Shown: positions 9,930 to 18,970 of the stretch, piece by piece
Position numbering within the stretch: the first letter of the stretch is position 1
Layout: every line of letters starts with the position of its first letter
Source of the DNA: Saccharomycodes ludwigii
Taxonomy: Eukaryota > Ascomycota > Saccharomycetes > Saccharomycodales > Saccharomycodaceae
Reading direction: 5' to 3'
NCBI RefSeq assembly: GCF_020623625.1
Contig: NC_060203.1
Span: 372,001 to 436,000 of the forward strand
DNA length: 64,000 bases
Notes under the pieces: model-generated
Database searches by the model: none
What the model was told of the DNA's origin: nothing
The model's input: only the letters and a program-made list of their open reading frames with translations
Translations under genes and position numbers: made by a program

Positions 9930-10443
9930 ATTGGCTACTCTTCAATAATACTTATATAATATTTCCCCCAATATTCTTGATTCTTGATTTGTTTTATTTT
10001 GTTTTATTCCTTTTGTTAATTTGTTAAATCCAGATTGGCTAAAAACAACTTCTAGGCAGAAAAATTGTGTAAAATTTATAAACACTTTATAATAATTTTT
10101 TTTCCCTCTTTTAACATCGATGGTAAAATTTGATATTATTATTATTGTTATTGTTTTTTAACTTAAATAACCCCCACAATGGTGATGTCCGGATGTATCC
10201 GTTCGCACCCTCGCTCAAATATCCGCACTAATTCGTCGGACTAGTAAAAGTAACAAGCATTTAAGACTGGACTCATCAAGGACGAAGTAATACATTTTTG
10301 AATACCAAATAATATGTAAAAAATAAAATTATACATTTATATACATAGATTATTCAAAAAAAGAAAAAAAAAAAAAAGAAAAAAAAATTTAAACGAAAAT
10401 GAAATGTAAAAATGGGCTAAATGAACCTATTTTTTTTTTTTCC
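9930..10443. other. Intergenic: LSM6 promoter, proposed inversion breakpoint
   Basis: 514 bp between LSM6 and RPP2B, two genes that are not neighbours in S. cerevisiae. A GC-richer island at about 10171-10245 stands out from the AT-rich surround and carries a short inverted repeat, CGGAT-GT-ATCCG (10190-10201), followed by a second ATCCG. No ORF is seen. The island most likely serves LSM6 as a promoter element. Confidence 0.5.
10190..10201. promoter_or_regulatory. CGG/CCG inverted repeat upstream of LSM6
   Basis: CGGATGTATCCG is a perfect inverted repeat with a 2-bp spacer. Paired CGG/CCG half-sites are the usual shape of Zn2Cys6 targets, but this exact spacing does not identify a factor. 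Confidence 0.25.
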
Positions 10444-10773
10444 TTAATCGAATAAACCGAAACCCATATCATCATCAGATTCTTCTTTAGCTTCTTCTTC
10501 TTCCTCAGCAGCAGCTTCTTCACCGGCAGCAGCACCACCAGCAGCAGCACCACCAGCAGCAGCAGCACCACCAGCTGGAACGGAAGCCAATTTGGTAGAA
10601 CCTTCTGCAACCAATTCTTCAACAGTCTTACCGTCCAAAGCTTTTAATAAACTTTCAATTCTGGCAGAGTCGGCTTCAACACCAATGGTTTCAATGACGG
10701 CCTTAATATCAGCAGCAGTTGGGGCAGCGTTACCACCTTCAACCAATAACAAGTAAGCAGCTAAGTATTTCAT
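10444..10773 (-). CDS. RPP2B: RPP2B, 60S acidic ribosomal stalk protein P2
   Basis: Stalk protein that dimerises with P1 and recruits elongation factors to the ribosomal GTPase centre. It has 109 residues (110 in S. cerevisiae). The N-terminal dimerisation domain starts [20 protein letters not shown], followed by an Ala/Gly-rich hinge and an acidic tail ending in the family-invariant [11 protein letters not shown]. The P2 rather than P1 class follows from the [10 protein letters not shown] start. No intron. Codon use is strongly biased. I found no clear Rap1 site in the 1.1 kb upstream. Ortholog of YDR382W; in S. cerevisiae it lies near YRA1, as here, but the block is inverted relative to LSM6. 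Confidence 0.97.
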   Translation of the reverse strand: MKYLAAYLLLVEGGNAAPTAADIKAVIETIGVEADSARIESLLKALDGKTVEELVAEGSTKLASVPAGGAAAAGGAAAGGAAAGEEAAAEEEEEAKEESDDDMGFGLFD

Positions 10774-11885
10774 TTTATCTTCTTTCGGGTATGTTCCTTT
10801 CCTTATCTGATGAATAGAATAATCAAAATTTAAGCTGTAATAATAATATATATCGCAGACTATTCCTTATTTGGTGTTCTGAGACTTGAAAGAACAATAT
10901 ACAAATGACTTGTTAAAAGAATACGACAAAACCTTGCGAAAAATAAAAGATTCAGATTTAATATGAAAATAATTGTTACAAGATGAATTAATGAAAAGAA
11001 TGTGAAGGGAAAGAAATGAAGTTGAAAAATGAAGAAAAAAAAAGAAATTAAATTTTAATTATTATTTTGGACAGAACTGAAAAAAGAAAAAAAAAAATTA
11101 AAAAATCAAAAAAAAAAAAAAAAAAAAAATTCTTATTTTTTGTCCCCGCTCTGCGTAACAAGTATTTCCTTTAAAATTGTTTACTTTGTGTGTTTTTTGA
11201 ACAGAGATTTGATATTTTTTTCTAAAAGAGATTATTGCCTAAATTTCTCACTGAAAACAAAATTTTCTTTCCAACAACGGGCAGGGGGTTTTTTTTTTTA
11301 GTTTTTCTTGTACAAAAATACATTGTATAGAAGTTACGGATGTTGCTTTATCATTTTTAAAAGGGCAAAAAAAAAAAAAAAAAAAAAAAGAAAAAGAGAA
11401 AAGCGATAGCTGACAAAACCGAAGTGTTTCGGAACGGTTATTATAGAAAATGTTTAAATAACAATTAGTAGAAATTAAAAAGTTAAGAAAGTTAAAAAAA
11501 GAAAATTTCCTCAATTGATAATCGTACCGTTTGATTATTATTATTTATTTATTTATTTTACATCTTTTTTTTTCCAATTTTTTTCTTTTTTTGTTCACCA
11601 CTTTTTTTAATCCGATTTTCCCTTTCTTATCCAGCGTGTGACTCTTGCCATTGAGAAAACAGCTCTTTTCTTTTCTTTTTCCGTCAACTTCTCATTAATT
11701 TTTTTTAACTCGTATCTTGCCATGGCTTAATATATATATATACGTCAAACTACAGCTTATTTTTTTCTTTCTTTCTACATTCTGCACTCTGCATAACTGC
11801 AACTGTTTGGTGACTTCCAACGAATACATAAACCAAAAAAAAGAGAAGTAGCATATCACTGTTTGTTTTTTGAATTGCAAACACA
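10774..11885. other. Intergenic: divergent RPP2B/ORT1 promoter
   Basis: 1.1 kb shared upstream region, with no convincing ORF. It contains A runs near 11109-11129 and 11367-11389, an inverted repeat CCGAA-GTGT-TTCGG at 11419-11432, and a Gcn4-type TGACTC at 11639-11644 on the ORT1 side. A TA-rich element lies at about 11730-11742. Confidence 0.55.
11639..11644 (+). promoter_or_regulatory. Candidate Gcn4 site upstream of ORT1
   Basis: TGACTC, the Gcn4 core, lies about 245 bp upstream of the ORT1 ATG. ORT1/ARG11 is an arginine-pathway gene, and such genes are typical general-amino-acid-control targets in S. cerevisiae. The flank (GTGACTCTT) departs from the full RTGACTCAY on one side. The match is seen; function is inferred. 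Confidence 0.4.
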
Positions 11886-12794
11886 ATGACTGACGCTTTG
11901 ATGGATATAATCTGCGGTTCAGCAGCTGGCGCATTGGGGAAACTAATCGAATACCCATTTGATACAGTTAAAGTAAGATTGCAGACTTCTCCATCTGAAA
12001 TGTTCCCGAACACATGGTCATGTATTCAAAGTACTTTTCGAAATGAAGGGTTTTTTAAAGGTTTTTATCAAGGTGTTGGCTCACCATTGGTTGGTGCAAT
12101 GATGGAAAATGCTGTTTTGTTTTTGTCTTACAACCAATGTTATAATTATATAAATAATAATTATGGTACTATGTCCAATAATGATAATAGCAACACTTTC
12201 AAAATATCCCCGATCTTAAACACAGTTATATCTGGTTCTTTTGCGGGAAGTTGTGCCAGTTACGTTTTAACTCCTGTAGAATTGGTTAAATGTAAATTAC
12301 AAGTTTCTAACTTGCAAAAAGATAAGGGTAATCCAACAACTATATTGGCAACCATAAAACAAGTTATCCGCGAACGTGGTATAAAAGGGTTATGGAAGGG
12401 CCAAAGTAGTACATTTTTCAGAGAAGTTTTGGGTGGTGCTGTTTGGTTTACGACATATGAAGTTTCAAAACAATATTTTACCAAGAACAAAAATAAAAAT
12501 GATATCAAAACATGGCAGTTGTTGTCCAGTGGTGCTGCAGCTGGTGCCGCATTCAATATAAGCACTTTCCCTATAGATACTATTAAGTCTATGGTACAAA
12601 TAGATTTTAACTTAACTATAACAAAGGCAATAAAAACAATTTTGACTGAAAAGGGTGGAATTCCAGGATTTTACCGTGGTCTGGGAATCACCATAATAAG
12701 AGCTGTACCTGCCAATGCCGTTGTTTTTTACACTTACGAATTATTGAGTAGTAAAATGATACCCAAAAGTACGTTTGTGGAATCAGCAAAATAG
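11886..12794 (+). CDS. ORT1: ORT1/ARG11, mitochondrial ornithine carrier
   Basis: SLC25-family carrier that exports ornithine made in the matrix for cytosolic arginine synthesis. It has 302 residues (292 in S. cerevisiae) in three repeats of about 100 residues, each with the Px[D/E]xx[K/R] signature: PFDTVKVRLQ (from residue 24), PVELVKCKLQ and PIDTIKSMVQ. Six transmembrane helices are expected. The start MTDALMDIICGSAAGALGKL is typical of the family. Ortholog of YOR130C. It converges on a second SLC25 gene (12961-14040) only 166 bp away. A Reb1-type CGGGTAA lies 6 bp past its stop. Confidence 0.95.
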   Translation: MTDALMDIICGSAAGALGKLIEYPFDTVKVRLQTSPSEMFPNTWSCIQSTFRNEGFFKGFYQGVGSPLVGAMMENAVLFLSYNQCYNYINNNYGTMSNNDNSNTFKISPILNTVISGSFAGSCASYVLTPVELVKCKLQVSNLQKDKGNPTTILATIKQVIRERGIKGLWKGQSSTFFREVLGGAVWFTTYEVSKQYFTKNKNKNDIKTWQLLSSGAAAGAAFNISTFPIDTIKSMVQIDFNLTITKAIKTILTEKGGIPGFYRGLGITIIRAVPANAVVFYTYELLSSKMIPKSTFVESAK

Positions 12795-12800
12795 TATATA

Positions 12801-12807
12801 CGGGTAA
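12801..12807. promoter_or_regulatory. Reb1-type motif just after ORT1 stop
   Basis: CGGGTAA (TTACCCG on the other strand) begins 7 bp after the ORT1 stop codon, in the 166-bp spacer between two converging genes. In S. cerevisiae Reb1 bound at such sites can block RNA polymerase II and end transcription. Here this is an inference from the motif and its position. Confidence 0.35.
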
Positions 12808-12960
12808 GAATACGAATCTTCCCTTTTTATATATGTATTTATGTGTATTAATAGACTTAAATTTAAATCTAGATTTAGATTCAGGCGAAGTTACAAAAAA
12901 AAAAAAAAGAAAAACTAAATATATATTATATAATCATTCCACCAAAAAATGTCAAATTAT

Positions 12961-14040
12961 TTAGGAGTTTCTCAACTTTTTTGTGGTTTTAACTAATTTT
13001 AAAATTACTCTAACGAAGCTTTCCTTAAAGAAAAATAAGAAAGCAGCAGTTAATATACTTTGAGTTAATTTTATACAGATACCACGGTACAATCCGTTAA
13101 CTAAACCCTCACTTTTTATTATATCAATCAACATTCCAAACATACTATTATCGTTTCGCTTATCATTTGTGCTTTCATTTCTCCTTTTATCTTTTCCCTC
13201 TTGCTCCTTTACTTCTTGCTCCTTTCCTTCTTGCTCCTTTTCCTTAACTAAATGCATCCTCGTCTTTAATGTAATATACGGATAAGTAGCACCAGTAGCA
13301 GCCAATTTCCCCAAAGCACCCAATAGAAATGCCATGAAAGGCGAAATAACATTATCATCCTTAGCAACAATATTTTTTAATTGTTCAAACACAGTATACT
13401 GAATAACAGGGTTAATTACTAAAACAAGGGCGGGCTTTAAACCCTTAAAAATCGCACCTATACCCTCATGCTGGACAATGCCAACAATGGTTTGAAGAGT
13501 GTTACGTGAATTCCTACTATTCAAATTAGTTGTCATTCTTGTATTGGCTAACCAAAATGGATTAGCCACCACAGCAGTAATAGTACCAGCTATCAATCCA
13601 GCGACCATGGATTCCAAAGTATTCAATGTTTGTTTCTTACCTCTATCAGAAGTTAGTGCAGCTTTAGAAACTTTGGACTTCAGAATTGTTTGAATGCAGT
13701 ATTCATAGAAGTAATAATATACAAAATTAGTCAAGGTAATACCACAAATGCAACTTTCCAAACCATTGTATGCGGTTTTGTTTTTAATCATTTGCTTTAA
13801 TATTTCAAATGTTGTCTTTTTCTCATATTTTGGTTGTTCTTTTTCCTTGATTGTAATTGTGTTTTTGGATTTTTTTGTAGAAGAATTTTTATCAGAGGTG
13901 GTGTCTGGGGATTTATTTTTTCTCTGTTCACTTCTTTTTTGTAAATTTGTTGTTAAGGTGACTAATGGATAGGTTAAAGCAATTGAAGCAGCACCACCAG
14001 TGGCACCTGCCAAGGCATGAACCAATACCGAATCTGTCAT
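12961..14040 (-). CDS. PMP47/SLC25A17-like peroxisomal adenine-nucleotide carrier
   Basis: Mitochondrial-carrier-family protein of 359 residues. The start (MTDSVLVHALAGATGGAASI) and the block NGLESCICGITLTNFVYYY resemble Candida boidinii PMP47 and human SLC25A17/PMP34, peroxisomal carriers that supply ATP or exchange cofactors for beta-oxidation. The carrier signatures are degenerate: PLVTLTTNLQ, PFWLANTRM and PYITLKTRM. The WxxNTR in repeat 2 is typical of the peroxisomal branch. There are two hydrophilic insertions: a Lys-rich loop at about residues 35-75, and a loop at about 265-295 built of KEQEG/KEQEV repeats. S. cerevisiae ANT1 (YPR128C) has this role but sits elsewhere, so this may be its ortholog at a different locus or a separate PMP47. 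The subfamily is fairly sure, the exact name is not. Confidence 0.8.
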   Translation of the reverse strand: MTDSVLVHALAGATGGAASIALTYPLVTLTTNLQKRSEQRKNKSPDTTSDKNSSTKKSKNTITIKEKEQPKYEKKTTFEILKQMIKNKTAYNGLESCICGITLTNFVYYYFYEYCIQTILKSKVSKAALTSDRGKKQTLNTLESMVAGLIAGTITAVVANPFWLANTRMTTNLNSRNSRNTLQTIVGIVQHEGIGAIFKGLKPALVLVINPVIQYTVFEQLKNIVAKDDNVISPFMAFLLGALGKLAATGATYPYITLKTRMHLVKEKEQEGKEQEVKEQEGKDKRRNESTNDKRNDNSMFGMLIDIIKSEGLVNGLYRGICIKLTQSILTAAFLFFFKESFVRVILKLVKTTKKLRNS

Positions 14041-14479
14041 TTCTGTTTAGTGTGTTAATGTATGAAGGTTGAATTGTATCTTTTCCTTTTTTATTCTTGG
14101 GTATATCTAGAAAAAGTTTAAAAGGTTTATATATCAGAAAAAAAAAAAAAAAAAGATAAAGATAAAAGAATGAAAATAAAGATCGATATATAATAAACCA
14201 AGATAAAACGGGATAAAAAGGGTATAGAAAAATTAATTATATTCTTTGTTGGCTTAGCAGGTTGCCTTTCTTTAAAATTATTATTATTATTATTATTTCT
14301 ATTTTTCGGAAACAAAAAGCCTTGTACTTAAAAAAAGGAAGAGAAAATTCACCTTTTTTTTTATTTTAATTTTTTTTTTTTTTTTTTTTAAAAATGCCCA
14401 GAAATTAAAAGGACTGGAAAAAAAAATTTAACCTTAATTTCCATCTTTATTCCCATTGGTTAATTATATCGCCAAATTA

Positions 14480-14518
<39 letters not shown>

Positions 14519-14543
14519 GTTCATATTTAAAACTTAAATATAA
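14041..14543. other. Intergenic: divergent PMP47-like/COI1 promoter with (TAA)n
   Basis: 503 bp divergent spacer. It contains A and T runs (about 14138-14154 and 14369-14390) and a (TAA)n trinucleotide repeat at about 14488-14517 that lies just 27 bp before the COI1 ATG, probably in its 5' leader. No ORF. Confidence 0.55.
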
Positions 14544-14984
14544 ATGACAGGAACTAATAGTCAAATAGCTTCGTTGAAAACCGTTGCAAAAGGTGTAGGT
14601 TACTTAACAGCTGTTGGTATATTATCAGTATTCATAAGCAAGGCCATCATTAATAGAAGGAGAGATGAACAGTTTAAACCAGCAGTAAGATCAAAAGGAA
14701 AATTAGATAATAAAAAAGATACTGAAGACACCGATGAAGACATAAATGAAAAATATTACGCTAATTTGGCAAATGTAAAACCTGGCTTTCCACTACCAAA
14801 TCAACAATCACAACAGCGAGAACAAAATGAATCTGTGAATTTACCATTGCAAAATAAAAAAGAAAATCAAAGGAAAAGTGAATTTGAAGGTGCTGGATTA
14901 AGTTATTTAACTAGAAAGAGAGGCGATAAACTAGGATTTTTCAGCCGTTGGAATGTTAATTCAGAGAATGATGGTGATAGGTGA
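14544..14984 (+). CDS. COI1: COI1-like small mitochondrial membrane protein
   Basis: A 146-residue protein with one N-terminal transmembrane segment (about residues 17-35, GVGYLTAVGILSVFISKAI), then a basic, charged stretch and a conserved tail. Hallmarks are NYYxNLAxVKPGFPLP-like NEKYYANLANVKPGFPLP and the C-terminal GLSYLTRKRGDKLGF. It matches YDR381C-A (COI1, about 114 residues), a mitochondrial protein reported to interact with respiratory complexes. The position next to YRA1 agrees with S. cerevisiae. The S. cerevisiae gene, as I recall, has an intron; this copy reads as a single exon. The middle is enlarged by a Gln/Asn-rich insert. Confidence 0.85.
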   Translation: MTGTNSQIASLKTVAKGVGYLTAVGILSVFISKAIINRRRDEQFKPAVRSKGKLDNKKDTEDTDEDINEKYYANLANVKPGFPLPNQQSQQREQNESVNLPLQNKKENQRKSEFEGAGLSYLTRKRGDKLGFFSRWNVNSENDGDR

Positions 14985-15547
14985 TTTGTATATTTTGTTA
15001 CATCATAAAACAAAGACCTTTTTTTAACGAGCTATTTGCACACATGCCAAAATGAATTACAATTTTTATTTATTTATATCTTTTTTTCGGATCAGTTTGT
15101 AAGCATAATTTTTCTTGTAAATATTCAAATTGAAAAAAAAAAAAAAAAGAAAAAGAAAAAAGATAAAAAGGTCCTTACAAAATAGTGTCATTGTCCTCCC
15201 TCCCAGTTGCTTATTCATTTTTTTTAATATTTTAATCCATATAATAAACTGAAAAAGGTTTTTGATTAATAACAAAAGACTTTTAATTTTTTTTTTTTTA
15301 GTCAAATTCTACTTCAGAATTAAGTGAATATTTAAAAACTAAAGATTCTTGAATTTAACGTTGTCACCCCCCTCATTTGAATTAAGAAAGATATTAACAG
15401 CTGCTCGTAATGCTTACAGTCTTCAATAAAATGTATAAAAATAAAGTCAACAATAAAATAAAATAATTACATTAAATAATATAAAATAAAAGTATAGAAA
15501 GGAATAAAAAACAAAAAAAAAAAAAAAAAGAAAAAAAAATTCTTTTT
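14985..15547. other. Convergent spacer COI1/YRA1
   Basis: 563 bp between two converging 3' ends. AT-rich, with A runs near 15133-15148 and 15512-15538, and no ORF or RNA gene that I can support. A short AATAAAATAAAATAA stretch near 15452 probably belongs to 3'-end signals. Confidence 0.5.
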
Positions 15548-17702
15548 CTAATTCTTATCGAAATAAGCAGCCATTTCTTTGTCCAATTCTTCTAAACTTT
15601 TCTTACCTTCATTTTTTGGACCACGGTTAACGTTACCCCTTTTTGGAGGACGGCTAGATCTTTTTGGACCATTATTGTTATTATTATTATTATTATTCAT
15701 ATTGTTATTTCTGGGACCATTACGATTCAATCTTGAAGATAACTTACCTCTATTACTAACGTTCCTAGAAACAGGGCCAATAGCACCAGCTCCACCAATT
15801 CTGCTGGCTAGTGGTTTTTTAGTTGGGTCAATAATCATTTGTACTTTTAATCTGGACTTACCTCCATCAATTGGAGAATTATTGTAAGTAGTAACCGCTT
15901 TTCTAGCTTTCTCATTGCTAGTAAAGGTAAGAGTAGCCATACCCATAGATTGTCCCTTTTCGTTATAACTCAACAAAACTCTTTGAACACCACCGACAGC
16001 AGTTTGAAAAAATTCCTGTAATAATAAAAAAATATAAAAAAAAAATTGTTAGTTAAATGCGAAAAAGAATTAAAAATAAAAAAAAAAAAATTTCTTACTA
16101 AAAAACCACAAATAATAATAATAAAAGTATTAGATCTCAAAAAATAAAAACATCGAGAAAAACCCCAATTCACTCAATATGATTTATAAAGCAAACAGAG
16201 GAAGAAAAAAGAAAAGAGGATCTTTACTTTTTTCATTCTTTTCTACCCTAATTTTTCTCTTCTCTTAAAGCCAGTCTATTTCTTTCCTATTATCTGTATT
16301 CTCATGCAATTCGCTCATACTACGGTAAATAAACGGTAAACATTGGGTTAGCCAATAACATAGCCAATTGTTAATTTTTATATCGTTAAGGTAAATAAAA
16401 AAAATAATTGAAAATAATCTCATCTTGACAATATTCACGGATGGTGTCTGTTACTCCATTTGATGATACAAATATTGAAAAAAAAAATTTTTTTCTTTTT
16501 GTTTTGTTTCGGTCTATTTTCCTCCTTTACTTTCCCCCCCTCACACAAATCATCTCAGTTATTCCCATATATTAGTTAGAATGAGCCTTGATTAAATGTT
16601 CCTTAAAACAACGCTTGAACCAACATCTTCTTGCATCAAAAGAAACAAATAGAACAAATAGTGAAAAAAAAAGATAAAGCAGAATATCAGTCTTCAACAC
16701 GAAAAACTAGTATTTGATAGCATTTAGCACGTAAAATATCCCATAGATGGATTTGTGAAAAAATGGCAAAACACAAAATCGATAGGCCAAAATATGACAG
16801 GAAAAGGATATAAACATGATATTTAAAGGCAGGAAAAAAAAGAGGAAAAGGAACCTCGAAACAAAAATGCTAAAACCGGAAAAAAAAAGTAAAATAAAAC
16901 CTAAAACCTAAAACCATAAAAAATTCAAAATTCCAAACCTAAAACCATAAAGTTAAAAATAAATTAATAAAAGGCAATATGTTATAATTCTAAAACTCCA
17001 AAGTACCTAAAAATTGAAAACAAAAGTAAAATGAATAAATTAATGACAAAATAAACTGAAAAAAAGAAAGATTCGAATTGAATAGCAAGTATTTAGGTAC
17101 AATGGGAAGTAATCTTCAAAAAAAAAAAGTCTGAATGTACATCAACCATAAACCCGCCCCTTGGTAAAAAAGTAACAGAGTAAAAATAAAATATATATAT
17201 ATATATATTTTTTTCTTTCTCCTTTTTTTTCCGGTCATCACCCAAGCACGTGCAAAATAATATGATCATACCTGTTAGCTTTTACTAGGCATAGGATCGA
17301 ATTTTCTCTTGTAATATTTTTCAATATTTTCCAAAAGAAATAATATAACACTCTTATTATCATTATTATTATTTGTGAATAGTAATTATTATGATAAATT
17401 TATTAACATACTTTAATAGAATCTTGAGAAATGTCTTTTGGCAAACCTTCAACAGAAACTCTGGTAGAATAAGCCATATCTAATAAGGAAGAAGGTGGTA
17501 AATTGACAGCAGCACCCGGAATTCTTGGTCTGCCACCCACACGACGTCTATCATTCACCTGTTTGGAAACTCTTCTTGGACCTGGAGCACCTCTTCTTGG
17601 ACCTGGAGCACCCCTTCTTGGTACATTTCTTTTTGTACTAGCAGAGACTCTCCTTTTGGAATCAATAATCTCATCTAATGATTTATCTAAGTTAGCGGAC
17701 AT
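15548..17702 (-). CDS. YRA1: YRA1, mRNA export factor (two exons, 1.4-kb intron)
   Basis: REF/ALY-family adaptor that links TREX and the Mex67 receptor to nascent mRNA in the nucleus. The gene has exon 1 at 17702-17412 (97 codons) and exon 2 at 16015-15548 (155 codons plus stop), giving 252 residues (226 in S. cerevisiae). The start MSANLDKSLDEIIDSKRR is the conserved N-terminal box. A basic RGG-like region follows with a tandem RGAPGP duplication, then an RRM split by the intron: TRVSVEGLPKDISQDSIK joins to EFFQTAVGGVQRVLLSYNEK in frame. The C-terminal box KKSLEELDKEMAAYFDKN is present. A long first exon and intron are hallmarks of YRA1 autoregulation in S. cerevisiae. Ortholog of YDR381W. 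Confidence 0.95.
16016..17411 (-). other. YRA1 intron, 1396 nt
   Basis: 5' splice site GTATGT at 17411-17406, branch point AACTAAC at 16054-16048 (branch A at 16049), pyrimidine-rich tract, and 3' ACAG ending at 16016, 33 nt after the branch A. Joining here restores the RRM. The branch point differs from the TACTAAC consensus at its first base. At 1396 nt it is about twice the 766 nt of the S. cerevisiae YRA1 intron. The interior is AT-rich, with short repeats of AACCTAAA type near 16898-16950 (plus strand) and no ORF; I saw no convincing intronic snoRNA. Confidence 0.92.
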
Positions 17703-18970
17703 TTTTTTTTTTTTACCTTTTTATATGTGTATGCTGTTTCTTGTTGTGTATTAAAATTCTATAATATTATAGTATTGATAGTAGCCTATCTTGAATATGT
17801 ATAACCTTTATAGAGGGTTTTGTTTGCTGTTTATATGTTGGATGTAATTTTACTTTTTTTTTTCTAAGCCTAAAAAGTCAAACAGTGAATAAGTAAAAAG
17901 GTGGCAAAAGATTGGAGAGAAAGAATAAAAAAGCAAAGAAGGGAAATAAAGGAAAAAAGGAAAAAGGAAAAAGGAAAAAAAGAAAAAATTTTTTCATTCT
18001 CTTCATTTTTATACTTTTTTTTTTTTTTTTTTTATTTTTTTAATTTTATTTTATTTTTTTCCCCCTTCTTCTTCTTTTTTTGTTGTTGTATTTTTATACG
18101 AACAGTTTGGTAATGGGATATATTTTATTGTTGTAGGCTGTGTTCTGAGACATGTGTCAGCAATAGAAAATCAAAACATGTTTACAATACACGTGATTTA
18201 CTTTTTAATTGCCCTAGATTACCCGGACCCAAGAAAAGATAAGATGAAACTGTGATATTTTTTTTTTTTGTCATTTTTTTGTCATTTTTTTGTCTATAAA
18301 ACAAAATATCAATATCAATATCCATTTTTAACACGTACTATAAAATAACAATAAAGTTATAAATATCTTCAAACTTTTCCATATCTAAACTCGTTCCACG
18401 TATTTATCTTCTAGTCCAAATCCTACTGTTCAAATAATTAGCCACATCTCATTGTCCAATTTATTCAACTTTTGTTTTATATAAGAATAAGATTAAAAAA
18501 ATCATGCTTGTTCTCCTTTTATCTTTTCCTATATTTTCCCCCATTTGCCATATTAAAATCTTGTACTAGTTCTTAACAGCACCTCTCTTTTTTTATTTTT
18601 TTTTTTTTTTTTTATTTTTTATTCTTTTTTTTTTTATTCTTTTTTTCTTTTCAACGTTTTCCAACTTTTTTTCAAATTTCCCTCTCCATTTCATTTTCTA
18701 TTCCTATTTACCTCATATATTTACAAATACCTTAGAACCTTTTCCCACCCGCTATCTTATTCACCTTTATCTTTTATTAATAGCAGGCTCCGAATCACAG
18801 TGTTACAACAAATAAGTGAACTTTAAACTTTAATCCATTGCACAGCCCATTGCCCTTATTATTGGTATCTCTTTTAACTTTTTAACCTTTATCCATCATA
18901 CACATATAGATATCCCATTTAAAGAATATAGGACCTTAAAGTCAATATATTTTTTAATATTCAAATACAA
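17703..18970. other. Intergenic: divergent YRA1/AFI1 promoter
   Basis: 1.27 kb divergent region with no credible gene; a 70-codon open frame at 17901-18113 is translated homopolymer. Notable items are T tracts near 18016-18034 and 18598-18614, a triplicated GTCATTTTTTT-like repeat at about 18268-18293, and a Cbf1-type E-box next to a Reb1 site (18190-18226). Confidence 0.55.
18190..18226. promoter_or_regulatory. Cbf1 E-box and Reb1 site in YRA1/AFI1 promoter
   Basis: CACGTGAT (18190-18197) is the reverse complement of the Cbf1/CDEI consensus RTCACRTG, and TTACCCGG (18219-18226) is a full Reb1 site 21 bp further on. Both are general regulatory factors that clear nucleosomes from divergent promoters. 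The motif matches are exact; occupancy is inferred. Confidence 0.45.

Noticed and set aside
16450-16560. C/D-box-like TGATGATA in the YRA1 intron
   Set aside because: It is on the strand opposite to the intron and no D box (CTGA) follows at a suitable distance.
17901-18113. 70-codon ORF in the YRA1/AFI1 spacer
   Set aside because: Lys/Glu and then poly-Phe from A- and T-rich DNA; no protein-like stretch.
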